In this document: positions 6,962 to 14,620 of the stretch, piece by piece
Layout: every line of letters begins with the position of its first letter
Numbering within the stretch: the first letter of the stretch is position 1
Virus record (IMG/VR): IMGVR_UViG_3300003267_000070
Location: 1-59,543 of that record
DNA: 59,543 bases
Reading direction: 5' to 3' (one strand)
Origin: a virus
Program-made: the position numbers and the translations under genes
The notes under the pieces: generated by a model
What the model saw: only the letters and a program-made list of their open reading frames with translations
Told to the model about the DNA's origin: nothing
Database searches by the model: none

Positions 6962-7151
6962 GCCCGCCCTCCTTCCTCACCTGCGCGCATCCCTGACACT
7001 CCCCTTCACTACTAATCCACTCAACCCTGATCCACTGCGGCGTATTGATCCGCGCCTTGATCGGCTGCTTGCAAGTGACGCAAAGGAGTAGGATATCGGT
7101 CAGGTAGACGTCGTCGTCTGTCGCTCCTGTCATCATCGCCATCACCCCCAT
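6933..7151 (-). CDS. Zinc-ribbon protein, overlapping a longer upstream frame
   Basis: 72 residues from ATG 7151 (MGVMAMMTGATDDDVYL), with CVTC and CQGC 31 residues apart forming a zinc ribbon. It overlaps the upstream frame (7021-7278) by 131 bases in another frame. The upstream frame looks like real protein only up to this start, so the two may be a frameshifted pair. Confidence 0.55.
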   Translation of the reverse strand: MGVMAMMTGATDDDVYLTDILLLCVTCKQPIKARINTPQWIRVEWISSEGECQGCAQVRKEGGHGSKGNPTS

Positions 7152-7278
7152 CAAACAACCCCATCTGCGTCGTGTGCGGGCAAGTAAACCCGTAAGCATA
7201 CTTGCCAATCCTGACCACTCGCGTTCCGGTGTTAAAGCACGATGGGCAGACTGTGATAAGATCCTTAATTGAAACCAT
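7021..7278 (-). CDS. Zinc-motif protein; tail probably out of frame
   Basis: Residues 1-45 (MVSIKDLITVCPSCFNTGT through TCPHTTQMGLFDGG) look genuine, with a CxxC pair. The remaining 40 residues are Arg/Asp-rich and overlap the next gene in another frame. Either the genes truly overlap or a one-base change removed an earlier stop near 7145. ATG 7278 overlaps the upstream gene. Confidence 0.5.
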   Translation of the reverse strand: MVSIKDLITVCPSCFNTGTRVVRIGKYAYGFTCPHTTQMGLFDGGDGDDDRSDRRRRLPDRYPTPLRHLQAADQGADQYAAVDQG

Positions 7279-7498
7279 TGATAAACTCTCGCATCTCCTC
7301 TGGCGTGTTCAAGTTGCCTGATGCGCGCAGTTGAAACATGAGCGGCACCGTTTGTATAGCGTGATGGCGCGTTTCATCATGCTTTCCGAGATCTGAAGCC
7401 ATTGACGCCATTGCGTCATCAATACTGAAGTACGGGCCGGGATTCAGGTATTCAAGCGCCCGCTGTTTACACCATGATAAGTGTTCTGCTCGTGTCAT
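7265..7498 (-). CDS. Small conserved phage protein, MTRAEHL family
   Basis: 77 residues beginning MTRAEHLSWCKQRALEYL and ending TPEEMREFINGFN. This layout (helical N-terminus, ASMASDLGKHDET centre, closing PEE motif) is one I recognise from many unrelated phage genomes, without known function. Sits 5 bases after the resolvase gene. Confidence 0.7.
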   Translation of the reverse strand: MTRAEHLSWCKQRALEYLNPGPYFSIDDAMASMASDLGKHDETRHHAIQTVPLMFQLRASGNLNTPEEMREFINGFN

Positions 7499-7502
7499 TT
7501 GA

Positions 7503-8072
7503 TTATTCCTCCACGCCTATGTCAATCGTCTCGTCTAGTTCAGGTATGGGTTGGTCAGGATACTTAACCTCCCAACTCCAAACCCACGTCCGCTCCCCAA
7601 TGCCATCATCGTACCGTCGTCTCAGCCGCAAATCGGCCACCCTCGCATCGTTGGTCCACCAACAGGCAATCGTACCCGCGTCCAGTATCGCTCTGGCAAC
7701 CTTATCAATGTCTCTGCCGGCGGCGGGAACAAGGGGAGCGTTCGGTTTCAGCTCTCCGTTGGTCCGGTAGTGCGCCTGCGGACGAGGGACGTAGATTAGG
7801 ACGCTAACGGCAACGGGCGTATCCAGCGCCCTCGGCGGCTTCGTCCGCTGCATGGCATCCACGATCTCCTGTCGCCATGACTTGAGGGCACGGTCATTGC
7901 TATCGACAATCACCACCCGTTTTAAGTGCGGGTGAACATACCCGTTCTTACTTCCCTGCGTCTGCGCCTTGCCCCACACGCAGGCCGAGCCTAGCCACGG
8001 ACGCGAGGCAGGCTCAACCTCTCGCCTGTTTGGGCCGTCCCAGTCGTCAGAGGTGTCAAACAAGGTGCTCAC
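7503..8072 (-). CDS. RusA-like Holliday junction resolvase (copy 1)
   Basis: 189 residues. The core AVSVLIYVPRPQAHYRT, then GRDIDKVARAILDAGTIACWWTNDARVADL, matches the RusA family: Asp-x-Asp-Lys helix, then the late Asp before a beta strand. RusA enzymes cut four-way DNA junctions during recombination or before packaging. It lies directly downstream of an HNH gene that separates it from a second RusA-like gene at 8724. Confidence 0.75.
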   Translation of the reverse strand: MSTLFDTSDDWDGPNRREVEPASRPWLGSACVWGKAQTQGSKNGYVHPHLKRVVIVDSNDRALKSWRQEIVDAMQRTKPPRALDTPVAVSVLIYVPRPQAHYRTNGELKPNAPLVPAAGRDIDKVARAILDAGTIACWWTNDARVADLRLRRRYDDGIGERTWVWSWEVKYPDQPIPELDETIDIGVEE

Positions 8073-8784
8073 GAGTTATTCTTTTCCGCGCAGGTCGTCT
8101 ATTATTGGCTTGCTCTTTTCGCGTTGCCCATCTAAGGTTCCCAGGCTCGTAATGACCATTGTTATTAATTCGGTCGATGCTGTAGGTACTGCTTGGGCGT
8201 CGTCCTAAGACCCTTACAATATAATCTCGGAAAGCGATAAAGGATTTTCTCCAAGGGTCGTGCATTTGGATACCGCGCCCGCCGTAGTCTTTAAATGATC
8301 TATCTTTAGGATTACCTGTTCGCTGAATAATTCCCGCCCAAATATTGTATTCAGTAGTCCAGTTTCCTTTAATTGACTCGCCGTGAACGAAATGATTTCC
8401 TATGCCAAAGCAACCACAAGACCGAGTGTTACCAGACCGAAGATTACCCGTGGGTACAATCGTGACATTTCCACAGTCACAAACGCACAACCAAGTGCGT
8501 TGCATTCCATATTTTGTTTGCTGGCTACCAGCTGGTCCATATACTTTTAAGAAACCAAATTGTGTTCCTTTGACTATTTCCGTGCGACCTTTTATGCATC
8601 CACATGACTTACTAGTTCCCTTACGAAGGCAAAAATCAACAACTGGCTTTTTGGTTCCACACGCACAGCGACAGAGCCACACCCGACGTAGCTGTGTCCC
8701 GCTTCTTTGCGAGGGCAGAGCGTCTACAACTTCCCATAGTCCGTACTTGCCTCCAACGTGAACCTTTCTTGTCGGTGCTCCCAT
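8056..8784 (-). CDS. Free-standing HNH endonuclease with two N-terminal zinc modules
   Basis: 242 residues. Two tandem modules of the form WLCxCxCG then SCGC (about residues 36-65 and 97-128) precede a C-terminal HNH-like region, YSIDRINNNGHYEPGNLRW (about 205-225), followed by a basic tail. Proteins of this type are selfish phage homing endonucleases. The gene overlaps the 3' end of the upstream RusA-like gene by 61 bases and the start of the next by 17, as expected for an inserted mobile gene. Confidence 0.75.
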   Translation of the reverse strand: MGAPTRKVHVGGKYGLWEVVDALPSQRSGTQLRRVWLCRCACGTKKPVVDFCLRKGTSKSCGCIKGRTEIVKGTQFGFLKVYGPAGSQQTKYGMQRTWLCVCDCGNVTIVPTGNLRSGNTRSCGCFGIGNHFVHGESIKGNWTTEYNIWAGIIQRTGNPKDRSFKDYGGRGIQMHDPWRKSFIAFRDYIVRVLGRRPSSTYSIDRINNNGHYEPGNLRWATRKEQANNRRPARKRITREHLV

Positions 8785-9179
8785 TCGGACTTTAATACCT
8801 CTGTTAGTGTCACTTCAACCCTTGAATTGGAACTGTTAACGGAATCCATCATCCCTAGCTTAAAGAACGAATCATCAATTCCGATCTTCTTACTAATCAA
8901 GTCAAATAATAACTTATCCTTATTTGATACGTCAACCTTTTTCCAACTCCCATTCTTGCAAAACCACGGATAGTAGTAACAGCGATCCACGCGAATGATG
9001 GAATCCTTCTGTAACTTGCGCGGCAACGTCAACACATGCGGCGTCATTTGCGTAGACCAAATCAGCCATTCGTCTTTTAACCCCCACTGAGGCTGACTGG
9101 AGTACAGGGTGCGTCGTGGTCCATAGATTCGGTTCACGCTACCCGGAAGGGAAGGCAGGATAAACGAGACGTTATTCAC
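8724..9179 (-). CDS. RusA-like endonuclease (copy 2)
   Basis: 151 residues from GTG 9179, preferred over ATG 9218 because a strong purine run (GAGGGAGGGGG) lies just upstream and it avoids overlap with the preceding gene. The opening SFILPSLPGSVNRIYG and the DVSNKDKLLFDLISKKIGIDDS motif fit the RusA fold with its conserved Asp residues. A second RusA-like gene follows at 7503. The C-terminus overlaps the HNH gene and may have been altered by that insertion. Confidence 0.65.
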   Translation of the reverse strand: MNNVSFILPSLPGSVNRIYGPRRTLYSSQPQWGLKDEWLIWSTQMTPHVLTLPRKLQKDSIIRVDRCYYYPWFCKNGSWKKVDVSNKDKLLFDLISKKIGIDDSFFKLGMMDSVNSSNSRVEVTLTEVLKSEWEHRQERFTLEASTDYGKL

Positions 9180-9198
9180 CCTGCCCCCTCCCTCGATG

Positions 9199-9360
9199 TC
9201 ACCGCCCCCTGATGACATCGCTTAGCCCTGAGTACTCCTTTGCCCGATATTTAACACGCCCATGCGGGTCGGAGTTAAACCAAGACAGAGCGACTGTTGA
9301 TGGTCCGGAGTACTCAAGTTTAAGACTCCTTAACTCGCTAATCTTTCCCAAAGAACTCAT
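9199..9360 (-). CDS. Small hypothetical protein (53 aa)
   Basis: ATG 9360 to TGA 9199-9201. The sequence contains LEYSGPSTVALSWFNSDPH and a C-terminal RAKEYSGLSDVIRGR. Natural composition and overlaps with both neighbours support it. EYSG occurs twice, 31 residues apart. Function unknown. Confidence 0.6.
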   Translation of the reverse strand: MSSLGKISELRSLKLEYSGPSTVALSWFNSDPHGRVKYRAKEYSGLSDVIRGR

Positions 9361-9553
9361 CCTGACAATTTTGACAAAGACCGCTGATAGAGAATTCCTT
9401 AACTGAGATAGCGTTGCGAAACTGGCTCGCGGGCTTACCGCAGCCTATCGGCGGCGGTACGCATATGTCTTGCCGTATTAAGTCCCGACGATCACGGCCG
9501 AAGATATCCTTGATAGTAGTTTCCATTTCTTCAGATTTTACGGATGGTTTCAT
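9338..9553 (-). CDS. Small zinc-motif protein
   Basis: 71 residues from ATG 9553 (AAAGGAGG just upstream). RRDLIRQDICVPPPIGCGKP and, later, LCQNCQDEFF give two Cys pairs separated by about 30 residues, a zinc-ribbon arrangement. Of the type common in phage early operons; role unknown. Confidence 0.65.
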   Translation of the reverse strand: MKPSVKSEEMETTIKDIFGRDRRDLIRQDICVPPPIGCGKPASQFRNAISVKEFSISGLCQNCQDEFFGKD

Positions 9554-9650
9554 GTTCTCCTCCTTTAGCAACAGGAGGCCAGCCGCCGAACGGGTGCTTA
9601 TCCATCAGGAGGGCTGTTGAAACACCGTCCCTTGACTTCGCTGTAAACAA
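9531..9650 (-). CDS. Possible small protein (39 aa), start uncertain
   Basis: A frame that opens after a TGA near 9698 contains TALLMDKHPFGGWPPVAKGG and ends at TGA 9531-9533, overlapping the next gene by 23 bases. TTG 9650 follows AGGTG and is the best start; an ATG at about 9603 would leave 24 residues. A competing frame (9598-9690) runs through the same bases. Confidence 0.3.
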   Translation of the reverse strand: MFTAKSRDGVSTALLMDKHPFGGWPPVAKGGEHETIRKI

Positions 9651-9718
9651 CCACAGCGCACCTGCAACGGCTGGCCCCTTGTATCCCCATCTTCACCACC
9701 GGCGGGAATATCAATACC

Positions 9719-10408
9719 TTAACTTGCCGCCGCCTCGGCCTGTTCCACTGCCTTAGTCGCCTGTTTCTTAGCCGGTATGTACTCCAGCACGTTCTCGTAT
9801 TCGTCAACCCGCTCGTATTTCCCAGTGGCTTTATTTTTGACTCGCTTGCGATCCTTCTTGATGTTCACCCAAACAGATCGACCTACCAGTGATCGTCTAA
9901 ATGCCGCGTTGTTATTAGGTGCAGGATCAGTCTTAATACCAAGAGACTGTAAAAACGCCTTGTAGTCTCCGAAGTAGTTACCTTGCGGTTCATAATAATC
10001 GGTTTCCTCGCCCTCGGCGTTTAACGAGAAATCGTAAACCTTGCGATTCACGGCAAACCCGATTCGCGGAAAGAAGTGCTTACCTGCGTACTTACCCTTG
10101 CCGTCAATCCCTTTGGGGCCGATAACAAGCCACGGTTTCATTGATGCCGTTTTCCATGCCAGCTCCCCATTGGTATCAGGCTTTCCACCGTGCCTTTCTT
10201 CTGGAACGTACTTGTCAAGATCTAGTTTCTTGATGGTTAACTCAACATTGTTGACAGGCTCGATAACATCTGAAGGCATCATCTGTTGAGCCTTCGAGAT
10301 GTCCTCCCCCTCGGCCTCAAAGTCGTCTTCCTCGGTTCCCTCCTTTACCCAGTTCGGCGTGTCGTCAACCTCTTCCGCTATCTCGTTGTCTGTATACGTG
10401 TCACTCAT
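9719..10408 (-). CDS. Possible single-strand DNA-binding or recombination accessory protein
   Basis: 229 residues with a very acidic N-terminal 40 (many Glu and Asp), a central globular part (ASMKPWLVIGPKGIDGKGKYAG, then HFFPRIGFAVNR and YKAFLQSLGIK) and a Lys-rich stretch before an Ala/Glu C-terminus. It sits directly downstream of the Sak4-like ATPase and exonuclease genes, where phages often encode a single-strand binding protein. That role is inferred from position and size only. Confidence 0.55.
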   Translation of the reverse strand: MSDTYTDNEIAEEVDDTPNWVKEGTEEDDFEAEGEDISKAQQMMPSDVIEPVNNVELTIKKLDLDKYVPEERHGGKPDTNGELAWKTASMKPWLVIGPKGIDGKGKYAGKHFFPRIGFAVNRKVYDFSLNAEGEETDYYEPQGNYFGDYKAFLQSLGIKTDPAPNNNAAFRRSLVGRSVWVNIKKDRKRVKNKATGKYERVDEYENVLEYIPAKKQATKAVEQAEAAAS

Positions 10409-10414
10409 TGCCTC

Positions 10415-11386
10415 TTACGCTCCTTTAGTTTTAGTTTGTGTTTCAGGTTTCCCGGCACTCGGCTGGGCAACATTAGCAGCAACCGGCGTACAAATCTTTC
10501 TTAGGATTGTTTTGTACAGATTGCCGTTAGTTAGCTTAAGAGTACCTAATCCAAACCTGTTCTTGGCAAGGATTACCGTATCAAGTGACTCACTCCGTGT
10601 ACGGCGACAGTAGGCGTAGTACTGGACCACCTCCTTACCTTCACTATCCTGCTCCAGCCTGTCCTCAAGATAGATCATCGCGGACGGGAGACCGGCAACG
10701 CGCTGCCTAAACGACCCTAGCACTTGTGGGCTAAGGTCAGAGTCAAGATTTACCTGTCGCTTACTAGCGGCTTGCTGCTCCTGTGCGGTGGGAGACCGGG
10801 CGATCTGTATCCCCTTGACAGTGTTGTCCGACTCTCGCTGGAGATGACAACTCACTACTACATTCAACCTGTCCCTCGTAGCCAACGGCAGCAGGTTCTG
10901 TAAAACCAAGTGGTCCAGGTACGACCCTAGCGCATCATACCAACCCCGCTGGTCAGCCTCCTTCTTGTCCATCGCCTGCTTCTCGGTCCACACAATCCCC
11001 TTCGACTCGCATATCTGCGTCCACTTAAGGTTAGCTAGGTAGTTGAAGCCGTCAAGGAAGATGGTTTCGATCTTCTTTTCACCTAGTGGTCCAAGCTTGC
11101 GAGCGTAGGCTATCGCTCCATAAATACTTCTCTCACTCGGCTCTTCCGTAAACTGAAAGACTTCGTTCAGTGCTAGGCCATTCAAGGGAACGTGGATTAC
11201 TAAGTTGTCCAAGTACTTTTGATTCTCTGGTTGCTTAAGGGTGTCGAGGCCAGTGGGGTCGAATGTGATTGCCATGACTTTTGGAAACGTCATTCCCTGT
11301 AACGTCTTACCACTACCAGCACCACCGTTGAGCCAGACGCTGAGTCCGTTAGGTTTAAGAAAGTCTTCTTTGGTTATGAATGGCAC
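10415..11386 (-). CDS. Sak4-like RecA-fold ATPase (phage recombinase)
   Basis: 323 residues. Walker A GGAGSGKT at residues 21-28; Walker B-like IETIFLDGFNYL near 105-116; a later VVVSCHLQRE strand fits a RecA core. Phage AAA/Sak4 proteins of this size promote single-strand annealing with a partner binding protein. The context agrees: a PD-(D/E)XK nuclease is upstream and a candidate single-strand binding protein downstream. With no polymerase recognised, this module may support recombination-linked replication. Confidence 0.75.
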   Translation of the reverse strand: MPFITKEDFLKPNGLSVWLNGGAGSGKTLQGMTFPKVMAITFDPTGLDTLKQPENQKYLDNLVIHVPLNGLALNEVFQFTEEPSERSIYGAIAYARKLGPLGEKKIETIFLDGFNYLANLKWTQICESKGIVWTEKQAMDKKEADQRGWYDALGSYLDHLVLQNLLPLATRDRLNVVVSCHLQRESDNTVKGIQIARSPTAQEQQAASKRQVNLDSDLSPQVLGSFRQRVAGLPSAMIYLEDRLEQDSEGKEVVQYYAYCRRTRSESLDTVILAKNRFGLGTLKLTNGNLYKTILRKICTPVAANVAQPSAGKPETQTKTKGA

Positions 11387-11571
11387 TCGCTGTTCCCTTT
11401 CTGTTCTAGTTCTCTAATACGTTCTTCCAGTTGTTCAATCTTTGTATCACCGCGAGCGATTAACCAGCGCGCAAAGTTTCGGTAGCGAACTGCAACCGGG
11501 TGTAAGCCGACCGGATTTGGGTAAGCCAGTAAAGCCAGCATGGTCTCAAAATCTTCAGCTTCAGTCGTCAC
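11374..11571 (-). CDS. Small coiled-coil protein
   Basis: 65 residues: acidic start, a central hydrophobic helix (ALLAYPNPVGLHPVAV) and a C-terminal heptad segment (KIEQLEERIRELEQK). It overlaps both the nuclease and ATPase genes, so it is coupled to them and may be a partner or adaptor. No family recognised. Confidence 0.6.
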   Translation of the reverse strand: MTTEAEDFETMLALLAYPNPVGLHPVAVRYRNFARWLIARGDTKIEQLEERIRELEQKGNSECHS

Positions 11572-12575
11572 GCCTCTGCCTCCTCAACTTCATCCTCACT
11601 CAAGTCAACCTCGTAGTCCGGCAACACCGGTCGTGTAGGGTCACATTCCCCTTCGTGCTGCGGTTGTAACCAGCATCTTTGCCCATCCCTCACCCGCAAA
11701 CACCTCCGCGTATAATCCTGTTCAATCAACTCCGCATCCCTCGGCCACTGATACCCTTTGGAACAGATGGCGTGGAAGGGGCAAACGATTGGACCACGAA
11801 CGCATTGGTCGGTGTTGTAGGACCATTGGCCTGTCCGCTCGTCGTCCTGAATCTTCCGAGTCCAGCCAAGGAAGCTGGCATGCTCACTGGTTACGGCGTC
11901 GGCGTTAGGGTTAAACACCCAACGCTTGAAGTCATGCCAGTCACCCGCCGGGAGACTGACCCCCTTGTCCGGTCCTTTGCGGGGCGTGTAAGCCTTGGTC
12001 CGACGCCGGAAACTGGCTGCGTTTATATAGAAACCACCAACTTCACCGTAACGGGATTGCAGGTGCGAGACGTATTGGCGAATCTGACTATGCGGGTCGA
12101 ACTGGTCGGAATACTTGGCGTCAAGATACTTCCCCGTTGACTTGTGGTCCACCCCATACACCAGCCCGTCCCGCTTGTCTCTTACCACCAAGTCCAGTAC
12201 TACTACCCTACTCTCGTCCTCGATCCGGCTCTCGTTTCGGTCCTGTACCTCTAAGACTTCCCACCACCGGTCCTCCTCGGCCCACTTGACAACGTAGGCG
12301 GGGACGGCATCAAGTCCATTCTGAAAACTTTTCCCCGAAGACCAGTAAGGGAGCTGTAGTGGGTATTCATTTGCAGGATAACCATTAGCGAATGCTGCCT
12401 GTGCCATCTCTACGTTTCCACGACGATAAAAAGCATTCAGGGCCGCGTCCCACGCCTTCCCAAACCGCAGGTCATGCTCGGATTCCCGTAGGGGAGACAG
12501 TTGCGCACGATAACGCAGGAAGTACTTAGTGGGACACGCGGCGTAGGTGGAGATTTGAGAATATGAGTACGGCAA
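11568..12575 (-). CDS. PD-(D/E)XK nuclease, Cas4/AddB-type with probable Fe-S cluster
   Basis: 335 residues. The N-terminus YSQISTYAACPTKYFLRYR (Cys14) and three C-terminal cysteines in CVRGPIVCPFHAIC give the one-plus-three cysteine pattern that binds a 4Fe-4S cluster in Cas4, AddB and related nucleases. The catalytic core is VVVLDLVVRDK followed by GVDHKSTGKYLD, i.e. the D and (D/E)xK motifs. Probably resects DNA ends for the adjacent Sak4-like ATPase. First of a three-gene recombination set. Confidence 0.8.
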   Translation of the reverse strand: MPYSYSQISTYAACPTKYFLRYRAQLSPLRESEHDLRFGKAWDAALNAFYRRGNVEMAQAAFANGYPANEYPLQLPYWSSGKSFQNGLDAVPAYVVKWAEEDRWWEVLEVQDRNESRIEDESRVVVLDLVVRDKRDGLVYGVDHKSTGKYLDAKYSDQFDPHSQIRQYVSHLQSRYGEVGGFYINAASFRRRTKAYTPRKGPDKGVSLPAGDWHDFKRWVFNPNADAVTSEHASFLGWTRKIQDDERTGQWSYNTDQCVRGPIVCPFHAICSKGYQWPRDAELIEQDYTRRCLRVRDGQRCWLQPQHEGECDPTRPVLPDYEVDLSEDEVEEAEA

Positions 12576-12637
12576 TCTGAAACCTTTCCGACAGGCGGCA
12601 TCTGCGGCCCGTGTTCGCTAACGGTTTCCTGCGCGTT

Positions 12638-12751
12638 CTAAGCGGCCTTCTTTTGCCGCCACTTACGCGAGAAGCAGGCAGGGCAACGATTCGGTAAGCG
12701 CTCGGTACGCCGAAACCACTCGTGGCTGCATTGCTTGCACTTGCATTTCAT
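12638..12751 (-). CDS. Mini zinc-ribbon protein (37 aa)
   Basis: ATG 12751 to TAG 12638-12640. Reads MKCKCKQCSHEWFRRTERL, then CPAC and a basic end. CxxC-HEWF-x-R then CPxC is a compact zinc ribbon found in many phages. A close relative is encoded at 26260-26376 as first gene of the second leftward operon. Likely nucleic-acid binding, unproven. Confidence 0.65.
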   Translation of the reverse strand: MKCKCKQCSHEWFRRTERLPNRCPACFSRKWRQKKAA

Positions 12752-12796
12752 GACAACGGACTCTAACACGGCTGCATGATGCTGTCAACAGGTATT

Positions 12797-13111
12797 TTAC
12801 TTCCCTTTATCTCGCGCCTGCTCCAGTGCAGCGACAACGCCATGCAGGTATTCAGGATGCTCTTTGTCGCCCCACCGCGTTTTATCCTTCGCGATTTCGA
12901 TTGCCTTATCCCATACGTCACGCTGCGCCTGTCTTAGTTGTTTATCTCTGGAGGAGAGCGTGTCAGCGACCTTCTCTGCAAGTTGCCGTACTGTCCCGCA
13001 TTCAAGCACGGACGCAACGTTTTCAGGGAGTCCCATTGCCCACAAGCCGACAATCTCTCGTGCTTCATCTTCTACGTCTACCGGCACAGTGGGTGATGGC
13101 TTAGGGGTCAC
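12797..13111 (-). CDS. Helical hypothetical protein
   Basis: 104 residues, almost wholly helical in composition (Ala, Glu, Arg, Lys, Leu), with a Pro-rich first ten residues. The C-terminal half, WDKAIEIAKDKTRWGD then HGVVAALEQARDKG, is a type often seen in phage early regions. Function unknown. Confidence 0.6.
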   Translation of the reverse strand: MTPKPSPTVPVDVEDEAREIVGLWAMGLPENVASVLECGTVRQLAEKVADTLSSRDKQLRQAQRDVWDKAIEIAKDKTRWGDKEHPEYLHGVVAALEQARDKGK

Positions 13112-13120
13112 GGAGTCTCC

Positions 13121-13507
13121 TTAATCGCTATCCGCATAGTACCAACTCATGCGACAGCGCGGGCAAGTTTGAGTACCTTCAAACCAGTGAATCGTCGGAT
13201 CGCCGGGGACGTAGGTTGTTCCTGCGTCCTCGCACTTAAACCAGCCATCCGTATCGGCCCACTCGTGATCGTAGCCGCATGACTCGCAAACGAAGTACGC
13301 GCCGGGATTACACCATGCAATCCACCACTTGCGTGCGGGTGGGCGATTGCCGTGCGACCAGAATAGTTTCTTACCGCCGCGCTTCCACAGCCAACGTCGA
13401 ATCCTTAGCCAGTAGTAACCGAACCAACGCCAGAAAACAGGATGATTAGAATGCCACGCAAGAGAGTCATCGTTTGCTATCGGGCTGAGTGTAAGGTCGT
13501 CGCTCAT
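13121..13507 (-). CDS. Trp-rich zinc-ribbon protein
   Basis: 128 residues. The N-terminal 55 are very rich in Trp, Arg and Tyr (FWRWFGYYWLRIRRWLWKR), possibly membrane-surface binding. Then CESCGYDHEW, an isolated Cys, and CPRCRMSWYY form a split zinc ribbon. ATG 13507 overlaps the preceding stop as ATGA. Confidence 0.6.
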   Translation of the reverse strand: MSDDLTLSPIANDDSLAWHSNHPVFWRWFGYYWLRIRRWLWKRGGKKLFWSHGNRPPARKWWIAWCNPGAYFVCESCGYDHEWADTDGWFKCEDAGTTYVPGDPTIHWFEGTQTCPRCRMSWYYADSD

Positions 13508-14133
13508 TCCCCTCGCTCCACTTGCGGACCCTTGTCACGTACGTCAATCATCTTTCCGCAATAAGTACAATAAGATCCATCAAAACCATCGGTCTCGCGT
13601 CCACAAGCAGTCCCGAACCAAGGCGCGCCAGATGCGGTAACAGTGTTTGGTTCAGGTGTCCACACACACGTTTCCGCTACAGGTGGAGCAGCGGGAGTGG
13701 TAGCCTCTAACGCGTTCTTAACGAAAGCCAACAGTTCCCATAGACTGCTTTCCTGCGGCGGCAACTTGCCGTGCTTCCGCTCGTAGAATGGCTCAACCTT
13801 GACAATAAAGCGTTCAAGAAATCGCTGGATATTCGCATCCACCGCAGCCATAGCGCTTGCTGGTGGAGTGCGGGTGAGATCAGCGCGAATGTATTCGATG
13901 TCGTTATCGAAATGCTTGTGCTCGTGAATGCGCGTGTAGCGCGTGACCCCTTGAAACGAACCGTGAACCGATCCGATCCACACTCGTTCTGGCGCTTCTC
14001 CTGCTACCGGGGGATCGATTGATTGTTCGGCGGCCATATCTCCGCACTGTGGGCAGCAGCTGTATGGAGATCCGCTCCAGCGATGGCCGCAAGATAAGCC
14101 GACGCGCTCACCCTGCTCCTGTGGCTCACTCAT
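13504..14133 (-). CDS. Zinc-ribbon hypothetical protein
   Basis: 209 residues. N-terminal CGHRW and CCPQCGD, a middle part with ERVWIGSVHGSFQGVTRYTR and a helical segment (about 95-135), then C-terminal CGRE and CTYCGKM. Two zinc sites flank a mixed domain. The middle segment resembles a domain common in phage proteins of unknown role. Overlaps both neighbours by 4 bases. Confidence 0.6.
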   Translation of the reverse strand: MSEPQEQGERVGLSCGHRWSGSPYSCCPQCGDMAAEQSIDPPVAGEAPERVWIGSVHGSFQGVTRYTRIHEHKHFDNDIEYIRADLTRTPPASAMAAVDANIQRFLERFIVKVEPFYERKHGKLPPQESSLWELLAFVKNALEATTPAAPPVAETCVWTPEPNTVTASGAPWFGTACGRETDGFDGSYCTYCGKMIDVRDKGPQVERGE

Positions 14134-14327
14134 GATCTACCTTGCCTTTCTGCCTCAGTATCCGGGAGGCGCATACTCATTATCGTGCCGGGTGAGGTAC
14201 GACCATCGGAGTCAATGTCAACCGTGACTGCGCCGCAACGTGAGCACCAGCGTACGACCGTCTCTTCTATTTCAGGACCGTCACGAAACACAATCTCAAG
14301 ATCGTGCCGCCCTCTACACGTAGTCAT
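14130..14327 (-). CDS. Small zinc-motif protein
   Basis: 65 residues. Cys4, the His8 that follows, and CSRCG near residue 28 make a minimal zinc ligand set. Mostly strands, then a charged tail. ATGA overlaps at both ends place it firmly in the operon. Function unknown. Confidence 0.6.
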   Translation of the reverse strand: MTTCRGRHDLEIVFRDGPEIEETVVRWCSRCGAVTVDIDSDGRTSPGTIMSMRLPDTEAERQGRS

Positions 14328-14620
14328 TCCTTGACCTCAACCTTAAGCTCCGCCAGTTTGGCACGTTGTGCGCGTTCAATTCGTCGCTTCATGCTCAGCG
14401 CTGCGGGTTGTGAGTCGAGTATTTCATCAAACACCTTCAGCAGTTCGGCTGCGAGAGCGGACGGGTCTACAAACCAACTGACCGCTACCTGTGCGTCTGC
14501 TTGCTCGGGGCTGTACTTACTACCAGCGAACGTTCGTGCTTCCGTCTCGCTGGTAAACGCTCTCTCACTCCACGGTTCAGAACCGTAACGACGATAACGG
14601 ACAATCCAGCGTTGGTTCAT
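14324..14620 (-). CDS. Hypothetical protein, AP2/integrase-arm-like start
   Basis: 98 residues from ATG 14620, which overlaps the preceding stop as ATGA. The opening MNQRWIVRYRRYGSEPWSER followed by AFTSETEARTFAGS has a strand-strand-helix layout like small arm-type DNA-binding domains. The rest is helical and basic. Identity uncertain. Confidence 0.5.
   Translation of the reverse strand: MNQRWIVRYRRYGSEPWSERAFTSETEARTFAGSKYSPEQADAQVAVSWFVDPSALAAELLKVFDEILDSQPAALSMKRRIERAQRAKLAELKVEVKE

Noticed and set aside
9598-9690. Alternative minus-strand frame with CRCAVVVYSEVKGRCF
   Set aside because: It competes with the frame at 9531-9650, has a weaker start and a less natural end; neither is certain, so only the better one is listed.
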